Assembly (NCBI GenBank): GCA_902465105.1 | Contig: CABQLM010000008.1 | Coordinates: forward strand, 1 to 42,186 | Origin: an uncultured Collinsella sp. | GTDB lineage: Bacteria > Actinomycetota > Coriobacteriia > Coriobacteriales > Coriobacteriaceae | DNA: 42,186 nucleotides | Direction: 5' to 3' | Shown here: in pieces, positions 26,052 to 32,422 of the stretch | Layout of the letters: every line of letters starts with the position of its first letter | Position numbering within the stretch: position 1 is the first letter of the stretch | Notes under the pieces: model-generated | What the model saw: the letters and a program-made list of their open reading frames with translations, nothing else | Told to the model about the DNA's origin: nothing | The model's database searches: none | Made by a program: the position numbers and the translations under genes

Positions 26052-26654
26052 ATGGGCATCTTTAAGAACGATGACCAGCAGTCGAACCTGTTTGGATTTG
26101 ACGAGAAAAGCATGGCAGGCAAGGCAATCAAGGCCGTGCGCTGGATCTACGCCATCACGGGTGTCATCGCGCTCATCGCCGGTATCGCGCTGCTGTTTGC
26201 GCCCGCCAAGTCCCTCATCTTCCTGACGACCGTCCTGGGCTTCTACTTTATAATCACGGCAGCCATTAGGCTGTTCACCGCCATTTTTGAACCGCTGCTG
26301 CCCGCCGGCTGGCGCGTGACAAGCATCATCTCCAACCTGCTCATCATTCTGGGCGGCGTCATAATCCTGCGCAATCAGGCCTTCTCCACCGCGACGCTCA
26401 CCACGCTCGTGGTGGTCGTGGCTGGCTTTGGCTGGATTGTCGAAGGTGTCATGTCCATTCTGGAGTCCGAGCTTTCGTCTAACCGCGCCCTCGCCATCCT
26501 GAGCGGCGCGCTCTCCATCATCGCCGGCATGTTCGTGTTTATCTATCCGCTGTGGTCGGCAAAAATGCTCGTCATCTTTAGCGGCGCCGCGCTCCTGGTG
26601 TTTGGCGTGACGCTGATTGTTCGCGCCATTCAGTTTGGCAAACTGGTGCACTAG
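26052..26654 (+). CDS. HdeD-like (DUF308) integral membrane protein
   Basis: This 200-aa protein of the cytoplasmic membrane has six hydrophobic helices, starting at WIYAITGVIALIAGIALL and ending at GAALLVFGVTLIV. Paired helices separated by short polar turns match the DUF308/HdeD family, named from an E. coli acid-resistance protein; its biochemical role is unknown. About 35 cytoplasmic residues precede the first helix. The start at 26052 follows AAAGGAGAC. The next gene begins at the base after its stop codon, so the two are translationally linked. Confidence 0.8.
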   Translation: MGIFKNDDQQSNLFGFDEKSMAGKAIKAVRWIYAITGVIALIAGIALLFAPAKSLIFLTTVLGFYFIITAAIRLFTAIFEPLLPAGWRVTSIISNLLIILGGVIILRNQAFSTATLTTLVVVVAGFGWIVEGVMSILESELSSNRALAILSGALSIIAGMFVFIYPLWSAKMLVIFSGAALLVFGVTLIVRAIQFGKLVH

Positions 26655-27137
26655 ATGCCAAGAACGCTCTTTATTGATGCCGACGCCTGCCCGGTTACGC
26701 GCGAGTCGATCGACTGCGCGCGGAGGGCGGGCGTTGCCGTCGTTATCGCCGGCAACAGCACGCAAAACCTGGAACGCCACATTCGCCGCAACGACCCGCG
26801 CGATGCCGAGCACGCGCGGCGCGGCTTTTGGGTCACCACGCTCGATGTAAGCGTGGGCGCCGATAGTGTCGACTTTGCCATTGTCGAACGCCTGCAGGCG
26901 GGCGACGTGGTCGTGACGCAGGACATTGGCCTGGCGAGCATGGTGCTCGGCCGCGATGCCGCCGCAATCGGTGTGCGCGGGCGCGTGTACGACAAGGCGA
27001 CCATCGACATGCAGCTGTTTATTCGTCACGAGGAAAAGAAGGTGCGTCGCGCCGGCGGTCGCACCCGCGGACCGGCAGCCTTCACCAGCGAAGACCGCGC
27101 TCGCTTTAAGCGCAACCTCACCGAGCTGCTGCGCTAA
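26655..27137 (+). CDS. YaiI/YqxD family protein (UPF0178, DUF188)
   Basis: This is a 160-aa conserved cytosolic protein with a PIN-like fold. The family pattern is clear: FIDADACPV at the N-terminus, VVIAGNSTQN near residue 32, GADSVDFAIVERLQAGDVVVTQD near residue 75, and the tail GPAAFTSEDRARF with a C-terminal helix. The aspartates resemble a PIN nuclease metal site, but the family's activity is not established. It begins directly after the HdeD-like gene without a gap and ends at a terminator. Confidence 0.88.
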   Translation: MPRTLFIDADACPVTRESIDCARRAGVAVVIAGNSTQNLERHIRRNDPRDAEHARRGFWVTTLDVSVGADSVDFAIVERLQAGDVVVTQDIGLASMVLGRDAAAIGVRGRVYDKATIDMQLFIRHEEKKVRRAGGRTRGPAAFTSEDRARFKRNLTELLR

Positions 27138-27139
27138 CT

Positions 27140-27180
27140 AAGGCAGATTTTTGGAATATACCCGGAAATCTGCCTTTGTT
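27140..27180 (+). terminator. Terminator after the YaiI-like gene
   Basis: Arms AAGGCAGATTT (27140-27150) and AAATCTGCCTT (27166-27176) are followed by TGTTTTG. It starts two bases after the gene's stop codon. Confidence 0.85.
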
Positions 27181-27219
27181 TTGTGCGGTGTGAGCGCTCG
27201 GAATCCATGGCTCAACAAA

Positions 27220-27293
27220 AAAACGGGCTTCAAAATAGCCATGCGTCGCCGCATTGTGCAGGCGCCGAGCATGGCTATTTTGAAGCCCGTTTT
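27220..27293 (-). terminator. Long hairpin terminator of the permease gene
   Basis: The 25-bp perfect arms begin AAAACGGGCTTCAAAATAGC at 27220 and end with the complement at 27293, with a 24-base loop holding a short CGCC/GGCG stem. Read on the minus strand, the hairpin ends in seven Ts, a strong terminator for the gene whose stop is at 27305. The stem is much longer than terminators need, so it may also be a repeat or an RNase-processing site. Confidence 0.85.
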
Positions 27294-27304
27294 GTTAGGC
27301 CTAC

Positions 27305-28387
27305 TTAGAGGCCGAAGGCGGATAGGATGAGGCCCCAGCCGGCGCCGATGACGTACATCATGACCAGGAACACGGCGTTTTCGCGAGCACTGCGGTTGGT
27401 GCGAAACAGGACCAGGTAGCCCACGCCGGCGGAAATGAGCGTGCCGGCGAGCATCGGCGCCAGCTGTAGCGCGCCCTCCAGGTACAGCTGCGTGATGACC
27501 ACGCTGGCCGAGCAATTGGGAATCAGCCCAACAAGCGCCGAACCCAGGACAGCAAGCGTCTCGTTGCCACGCAGGAACTGCTCGATTGCGGACTCGCCAA
27601 AGGTCTCGAGCACGGCGACCAGAATCAGCGTCACCAGGAAAATGAATACCGATACCTGCACGGTGTGCGAGATGGCGCTGCGGATGATCGCCAGGAGGGG
27701 CGCGCCCTCGTGGGAGTGGCTGTGGTCGTGGTGGTGCTCGTGTTTGTCCGCGTGACCATGGTCGTGGCTGTGGTCGTGCCCGTGCTCGTCCTCGTCTTCA
27801 TCACAGCCGCAATGATCGCGTTCGCACAGCTCGTGAATGTGATCGGCACTTACGCCCGCCTCGGCCACTTCGTCAATGATGTCGCCCCCGGTATGGTCGT
27901 CGTGCGCGCAATTCACATGAGCCGGATTGGCAGCGGTCCCCAGCACGGTACGGCGAATCGCCGCATGCGCGCGGGCGTTGCGGCGAAGGCCGCGAATGGC
28001 GGCATCCACGATAAAGCCCGTGACCAGCGCGATCAGTGCTTTCGAAGCCAGAATCATCGCCATGGTCCGCACGGGGACCTGCTCGGCAAGCAGCAGCGGC
28101 AGCATCTCATCGGAGGTCGAGAGGAACACGGCGACCAGCGTGCCCAGCGTCACGACACGGCCGGCGTACAGCGTTGCTGCCATGGCCGAAAATCCGCACT
28201 GCGGCACCATGCCCAGCAGCGAGCCAACCACGGGGCCCGCGGCGCCGGCGCGCTTGATGGCCCCGTTAACGCGCTCGCCTGCAACGTGCTCAAGAGTTTC
28301 AAGAGCCAAATACGTCACCAACAAAAACGGCACCAGCGACAACGTGTCCTTGCCGGCGTCGAGCAAAATATCAATCAGCAAATCCAT
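27305..28387 (-). CDS. Heavy-metal exporter-like permease with His-rich loop
   Basis: This 360-aa membrane protein resembles the putative 10-TM heavy-metal/manganese exporter family (ArsP_2-like permeases). Two homologous halves are visible: LLGMVPQCGFSAMAATLY in the first and LVGLIPNCSASVVITQLY in the second, each with a P-x-C motif. Between the halves lies a cytoplasmic loop of about 90 residues with an extreme His/Asp/Glu content (HGHDHSHDHGHADKHEHHH), well suited to binding divalent metals. The start at 28387 (MDLLIDIL) is preferred over an upstream in-frame start. The transported ion is inferred, not shown. No regulator is adjacent; the zinc operon is 3 kb away. Confidence 0.75.
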   Translation of the reverse strand: MDLLIDILLDAGKDTLSLVPFLLVTYLALETLEHVAGERVNGAIKRAGAAGPVVGSLLGMVPQCGFSAMAATLYAGRVVTLGTLVAVFLSTSDEMLPLLLAEQVPVRTMAMILASKALIALVTGFIVDAAIRGLRRNARAHAAIRRTVLGTAANPAHVNCAHDDHTGGDIIDEVAEAGVSADHIHELCERDHCGCDEDEDEHGHDHSHDHGHADKHEHHHDHSHSHEGAPLLAIIRSAISHTVQVSVFIFLVTLILVAVLETFGESAIEQFLRGNETLAVLGSALVGLIPNCSASVVITQLYLEGALQLAPMLAGTLISAGVGYLVLFRTNRSARENAVFLVMMYVIGAGWGLILSAFGL

Positions 28388-28556
28388 GACGGATGGAACC
28401 TTTCGTGTCTTTCGGCAGCATTGTAAAGTCCTAGCGGTCAACTAGGGTATTGTAGTTGTCCTGGGTGCGATGCCAATAGTTGCACATGGTAAACTATCAT
28501 CTCGCCATAACTCGACAACCCGAGCCGCACAACGCGGCCCATCCAAGGAGCAGCAT

Positions 28557-29525
28557 ATGAACGTATCGCAAGCACTCGAATACGAACGCCAGCCGTTTAT
28601 TCCCATGTTTATCTACGGCGATCACGGCGCCATGGAGTCCGAGCGTCAGAAGGGCGAGGAGGCCCTTAAGGTGCTCGAAACCGAGTACTTTACCGCCGAG
28701 GGCGACCCCGGCTTCGACTTTGCCACCGTGCGCGATCTGGCCGACCGCAACCGCGACCTGTGCGACCAGATCGGCGAGGCGCGTCTGCGCAACGTGACGC
28801 CCGCGACGCTTTCGCGCGGCCTGTCCGATGCCGACACCTGCGCGGCCATCGGTAAGATGCAAAAGCGTACCGCCGCGTCGGTCTTGCGCGAGATCCGCGG
28901 CGACCGCGACGCGCTCGGCGTGGCCTACGCCCGCAAGCCCATCCAGGGCACCGTGCTGGGCATCGACATCGAGACCACCGGCCGTGCGCCTGAGCGCGGC
29001 TACATCATCAACGTGGGCTGGGAGATCATGGAGCTCACCAGCGACGCCGTCCCGCACGACGCCGAGGCGCACTACTGCGGTCTGCCCGACATCTACCGCG
29101 GCGAGGATGTGCCGCTATCGAACATCCATCACATCACCTGGGACGACATCGACGGCAAGAAGCCGTTCCGCGAGAACAAGGAACTGCAGAAGCAGCTGCT
29201 CAAGCTTATGAAGAAGTACCCGTACATGGCGCATAACGCTGCCTTTGAGGACAGCTGGTTCAAAATTCATCTGGACGGTTACGCCGAGGCGCGCCGTGCC
29301 GGCAAGATCATCGTCATAGACTCGCGCCAGATCTGCCGCAGTCTGGACGCCGACGTGCGCTCGCTCCCCCGCGAGTCCGCGCCCGCCGCGCTCGAAAACT
29401 GGGCCCGCCGACGCGGCACCCTCGCCGCCGACGCCAACGAGCAGCACCTGGGCCTGGACGACACCGACCTCATGCTCCGTACCGTCCAAGCCGAGTTCAA
29501 CCTCAAGAACCTGTTTGCGAAATAA
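28557..29525 (+). CDS. DnaQ-like 3'-5' exonuclease domain protein
   Basis: This 322-aa protein has a DEDD-type exonuclease domain in its C-terminal two thirds. ExoI carries the metal-binding D and E (VLGIDIETTGR, near residue 138), ExoII is AHNAAFEDSWF near residue 225, and ExoIII is in EQHLGLDDTDLML near residue 305. The N-terminal 120 residues are an unrecognised charged region that may bind substrate. Unlike DNA polymerase epsilon subunits, it is a free-standing gene with no polymerase nearby, so repair, recombination or RNA processing are all possible. AAGGAG lies eight bases before the ATG at 28557; the open frame upstream has no site. Confidence 0.85.
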   Translation: MNVSQALEYERQPFIPMFIYGDHGAMESERQKGEEALKVLETEYFTAEGDPGFDFATVRDLADRNRDLCDQIGEARLRNVTPATLSRGLSDADTCAAIGKMQKRTAASVLREIRGDRDALGVAYARKPIQGTVLGIDIETTGRAPERGYIINVGWEIMELTSDAVPHDAEAHYCGLPDIYRGEDVPLSNIHHITWDDIDGKKPFRENKELQKQLLKLMKKYPYMAHNAAFEDSWFKIHLDGYAEARRAGKIIVIDSRQICRSLDADVRSLPRESAPAALENWARRRGTLAADANEQHLGLDDTDLMLRTVQAEFNLKNLFAK

Positions 29526-29590
29526 CCGATCCACCTGCGGGAGCGCCCGCCAGGCACAGCACAATCCGTCTGGGCGCACCGGCACGCAGT

Positions 29591-29627
29591 AAACTAGGGC
29601 GCAGCCTTATGGCTGCACCCTAGTTTT
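29591..29627 (+). terminator. Terminator after the exonuclease gene
   Basis: Arms AAACTAGGGCGCAGCC (29591-29606) and GGCTGCACCCTAGTTT (29611-29626) pair with one G-T and a 4-base loop, ending in TTTTC. Confidence 0.9.
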
Positions 29628-29675
29628 CATCAAAACGAGCAAATACGCGTGCTTCACACAGTCGACTGGTTGGCC

Positions 29676-29863
29676 CACCTACATTTTTCGAGTTGTTCGG
29701 CCAGCTGAACCACTAGTCAAGGCCCCTCGAACCGCAATCGAGCGCTGTAGTCGCCTTAATTTCGCAACCAAGCCCCATTAATCTACCTGAATCAATTCGA
29801 ATAAGACGTTGCGATCGCACCATTCATTTAGGATAAGGCCGAATAACTCAAATTATGTTGGTG
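29676..29863. repeat. Inverted-repeat element IR3, upstream of Vsr/DUF559-like copy B
   Basis: The left arm (29676-29702) contains CATTTTTCGAGTTGTTCGGC. The right arm (29837-29863) is its reverse complement at 22 of 27 positions. The arms are related to those of IR4 on the other side of the same gene (shared ACATTTTTCGAGTTG). The interior is AT-rich and shows no gene. The right arm covers an ATG at 29855 that opens the longest frame of the following gene, which argues against that ATG as the real start. Confidence 0.75.
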
Positions 29864-29946
29864 AGGCATCTGGACGGTCAGCAAAAACGCTTAGAGGCTA
29901 CGAATTCGCAACTAAAGTTCACCAAAAATGGCGCAGCTGGCAGAAA

Positions 29947-29955
29947 CCCCCCCCC
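29947..29955 (+). repeat. C9 homopolymer near the 5' end of copy B
   Basis: Nine consecutive Cs lie between IR3 and the conserved part of the Vsr/DUF559-like gene. If translation starts upstream (29855), slippage here would switch the gene. If it starts at 30080, the run lies in the leader. A different ATG (29928) is out of frame across the run. Confidence 0.7.
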
Positions 29956-30079
29956 AGCCGAAGCTGCTCCCTCGATACGACAGCTCAAAAGCCCACCGTT
30001 TGCAGAAGATAAGCCGCGCCCCAATACCGTTGCCCGAAGTTTCGAGCGTATGTGGCGTCTGCTATGCCATCATGCGCGT

Positions 30080-31288
30080 ATGGGAATCGTTCTGTCACAT
30101 ACCACGGCACGCGCTGTATACCAAACAGCCAACTCGCTCGCAAGCTACGCGATCGATCCCTTACCTATGGAAAAGATCAGGGTGTCTGCGCCGACCACGT
30201 CCGACCTGGAAGCGGCGCGAGCATGGCTCAACAAAAAGAATGTCGATTCTGAAAGCATCCATGTGCTGACGTTTTCCAATAATGCCAAAAGGCACCGTAA
30301 GGGCTGCATCTGCCACTGCTCGCGCTATACGTTTGATGCAGAAAGCTACCTAGAACTCGAGCCGAACGTCTACATCGTCGATATCAAGCTGTGCGCGTTA
30401 GAAGCAACAGCCGACCTCAACCTTACTGAGCTCGTTGAGTATTACTTTGAAATCTGCGGCTCCTACGCGCTTGAAACGTCCGACGAAACTCAATATCGCC
30501 AGCGCCCAGCCCTAACCAGCGTTGAAGAGCTCAGAGCCTTCTTTTCAAAGGCATCGGGGTATCGTGGATCCAATAAAGCCCTTAAGGCACTTTCTTATGT
30601 ACGCGGAGGCTGTCGCTCTCCACTCGAAACGGCGTTTGTCATGATGCTGACAATGCCCAAGTCAATGGGTGGCTTAGCCATACGTGCCATCAAAACGGAT
30701 TATCCGATCCCAGTCCCCAAAAGATACGCCGCCCTAACGCGACGGACGGTTTTCTACCTCGACGCGCTGCTCGAAAATTCGATGACCGACATCGAATACA
30801 ACGGCTTTTACCACGACGAGCCCGAGCAGCAATCAATTGACGAGGAACGCCGAAACACGCTGCGAAACATGGGATATGCCGTTATCACAGTTAGTCGTCA
30901 TTCCTTTTTCAAGCAGTCCGCTTTTAGGCGGGTCATGGAAGCGATTCGCATTCGCGAGAAGATCTGGCCCGGTCGACTCCCGGATAACTTCGCCATCCTG
31001 CAAGAAAATCTTCGTCAATTTGTCTTGCGGCGCTACTTCGAATACGGTCGCCGCATCCTGGAGGCGCACAAAGAAGAAGAGGCCACCAAGCGCGAAATTG
31101 CAAGCCAATATCCGCAAGCTGATGACCCGAGCATCAACGATGTGCCCGAACCCGATGACATGCAGCATGTCGGAGAGCTTGCCGAGGAGCTCAATGTTGT
31201 TGGAAAGAGCGGCACGCACGCAAAAGATGACGAAACCCACACGGAAGACGACATAATCATTGATTTAATCGATGCTACGCTGTTCTGA
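30080..31288 (+). CDS. Vsr/DUF559-like endonuclease-fold protein, copy B
   Basis: This is an unassigned 402-aa protein, paralogous to copy A at 21109-22158. The start at 30080 (MGIVLSHTTARAVYQ) is placed where similarity with copy A begins. The frame is open back to 29855, but that ATG lies inside a repeat arm. No good ribosome-binding site is seen at either start. Central CRSPLETAFVMMLTMPKSMGG and the C-terminal FYLDALLENS, TDIEYNGFYHD, then DEERRNTLRNMGYAVITVS fit a Vsr/DUF559 endonuclease core with D and E metal ligands and a nearby His. A tail of about 80 charged, Asp/Glu-rich residues (EPDDMQHVGELAEE) is absent from copy A. The gene is bracketed by IR3 and IR4. Confidence 0.75.
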   Translation: MGIVLSHTTARAVYQTANSLASYAIDPLPMEKIRVSAPTTSDLEAARAWLNKKNVDSESIHVLTFSNNAKRHRKGCICHCSRYTFDAESYLELEPNVYIVDIKLCALEATADLNLTELVEYYFEICGSYALETSDETQYRQRPALTSVEELRAFFSKASGYRGSNKALKALSYVRGGCRSPLETAFVMMLTMPKSMGGLAIRAIKTDYPIPVPKRYAALTRRTVFYLDALLENSMTDIEYNGFYHDEPEQQSIDEERRNTLRNMGYAVITVSRHSFFKQSAFRRVMEAIRIREKIWPGRLPDNFAILQENLRQFVLRRYFEYGRRILEAHKEEEATKREIASQYPQADDPSINDVPEPDDMQHVGELAEELNVVGKSGTHAKDDETHTEDDIIIDLIDATLF

Positions 31289-31308
31289 GCCGTATGCTGC
31301 GTTGGCTA

Positions 31309-31523
31309 ACCAACATTTTTCGAGTTGCGCGGTTGTCATCAAGTTCAGATTAACGCGACTCGGGTCCCTTCAAACCCAAATATTGGAAATTGAGCTCATA
31401 GTATTGAGAAATATGAACTAATTACCACAAAAACCGATATTAAAGTATCAAATACAAACAGAATTGCGCTTCTTAAAAACGTCCTTGCAGTCGCAACGAC
31501 CGCGCAACTCGATTTTTGTTGGT
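31309..31523. repeat. Inverted-repeat element IR4, downstream of copy B
   Basis: The left arm at 31309-31332 contains ACCAACATTTTTCGAGTTGC. The right arm at 31500-31523 is its reverse complement at 20 of 24 positions; the four mismatches swap T for A in the poly-T segment. The 167-bp interior is AT-rich and non-coding. The element begins 20 bases after the stop of copy B. Its arms are related to those of IR3. Confidence 0.78.
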
Positions 31524-31601
31524 GGCGTTATGCCAATGTATCCATATCCGCAGAAAACTCGCCGTGGCACCATGCGATCGTCGAATTTTCCCTCAATTGT
31601 A

Positions 31602-31658
31602 TTGACATGTGAACATGCGCTCATATAATCGGAAGTAAGTTATATGAGCGCATGTTCA
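31602..31658 (+). promoter_or_regulatory. Consensus promoter and SmtB/ArsR operator of the zinc efflux operon
   Basis: TTGACA (31602-31607) and TATAAT (31624-31629) are separated by 16 bases, a consensus promoter. Overlaid on it is a 19-bp perfect inverted repeat, TGAACATGCGCTCATATAA at 31610-31628 and its complement at 31640-31658. Each arm also has the ATATGA-n8-TCATAT-like core typical of SmtB/CadC operators. A bound repressor would cover the spacer, -10 and start site. Confidence 0.88.
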
Positions 31659-31675
31659 TATGAAAGGATATTGCA

Positions 31676-32041
31676 ATGAGCATCCGCGTTGATGAAACGA
31701 AACCCGACATCGAGGCCACCGAGCCCGTGATCCCCACCACCTGCTCGCCCGAGGACCTTCCCGACGAGGAGCTTCTCTACGACCTCGCCGACCTGTTCAA
31801 GGTCTTCAGCGACACCACGCGCATCAAGATTCTCTATGCCCTCATGGGCCGCGAGCTCTGCGTGGCCGACATCGCCGAGGCGACCGCAACCTCGCAGTCG
31901 GCAGTATCGCACCAGCTGCGCACGCTTAAGCAGTCGCACCTGGTCAAGTTCCGCCGCGACGGCCGCAACATCCTCTACTCGCTTGCCGACGATCACGTCT
32001 ACACCATGCTCAACCAGGGCATGAGCCATATCTGCGAATAG
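31676..32041 (+). CDS. ArsR/SmtB family zinc-responsive repressor
   Basis: This 121-aa winged-helix metal sensor should repress its own operon until zinc (or cadmium/lead) binds. The helix-turn-helix is in ELCVADIAEATATSQSAVSHQLRTL. The C-terminal helix carries the SmtB-type alpha5 zinc site exactly: D-x-H-x10-H-x2-E in DDHVYTMLNQGMSHICE. The second cysteine of a CadC-type ELCVCD site is Ala here, so the alpha3N cadmium/lead site is probably incomplete, though an N-terminal Cys (TTCSPED) is present. GAAAGGATATT precedes the ATG. It is first in an operon with the HMA protein and the ATPase. Confidence 0.93.
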   Translation: MSIRVDETKPDIEATEPVIPTTCSPEDLPDEELLYDLADLFKVFSDTTRIKILYALMGRELCVADIAEATATSQSAVSHQLRTLKQSHLVKFRRDGRNILYSLADDHVYTMLNQGMSHICE

Positions 32042-32103
32042 CAACCAACCACGGTACCAGCGCGGCCTGCACCCAAGCCGCAAAACAGGGAAAGGAACCC
32101 ACC

Positions 32104-32322
32104 ATGAAAAAGCAGTTTAAACTCGACGAGATCGACTGCGCCAACTGCGCACGCGAGCTTCAAGACGAGCTGGCCAAGCTCGAGGGCGTCAAATCCGTGT
32201 CCGTCAACTTTATGACCCAGAAGCTGACGCTCGAGGCCGATGACGCCGAGTTCGACGAGGTGCTCAACCGCGTCGTGGAATTCACCGCCGACGCCGAGCC
32301 GGACTGCGAGATTATTCTCTAG
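32104..32322 (+). CDS. Heavy-metal-associated (HMA) domain protein
   Basis: This 72-aa metallochaperone-like protein has one ferredoxin-like HMA domain. The metal-binding CxxC is in DEIDCANCARELQ at residues 12-15, followed by LEGVKSVSVNFMTQKLTLE. In most ZntA/CadA pumps this domain is fused to the N-terminus of the ATPase; here it is a separate gene with its own AAAGGAA site. It probably delivers Zn or Cd to the pump encoded next. The preceding Asp (DCANC) is common in zinc-type domains. Confidence 0.92.
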   Translation: MKKQFKLDEIDCANCARELQDELAKLEGVKSVSVNFMTQKLTLEADDAEFDEVLNRVVEFTADAEPDCEIIL

Positions 32323-32379
32323 CCCAGGTTTACGCAAACCTGCAAGGCCGCGCTTGCCGTGGCCTTTGCTCGCGAAATT

Positions 32380-32398
32380 ATATGAGCGAGTGTTCATA
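32380..32398 (+). promoter_or_regulatory. Second SmtB-type operator before the ATPase gene
   Basis: ATATGAGCGAGTGTTCATA repeats the operator core of the operon promoter (ATATGAGCGCATGTTCATA, one substitution within the core). It lies in the 100-bp gap between the HMA gene and the ATPase, suggesting an internal, separately repressed promoter for the pump; no strong -10 box is evident. Confidence 0.75.
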
Positions 32399-32422
32399 CA
32401 TTCAAATGGGAGGATACGAGTC

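Noticed and set aside
29855..30079. N-terminal extension of the Vsr-like copy B from the ATG at 29855
   Set aside because: That ATG lies in an inverted-repeat arm and the extension has no similarity to copy A; it is kept only as an alternative start.
29676..31523. CRISPR-like array from the repeated arm sequence
   Set aside because: Arms occur as inverted pairs around unique AT-rich interiors with no regular repeat-spacer spacing, and there are no cas genes.
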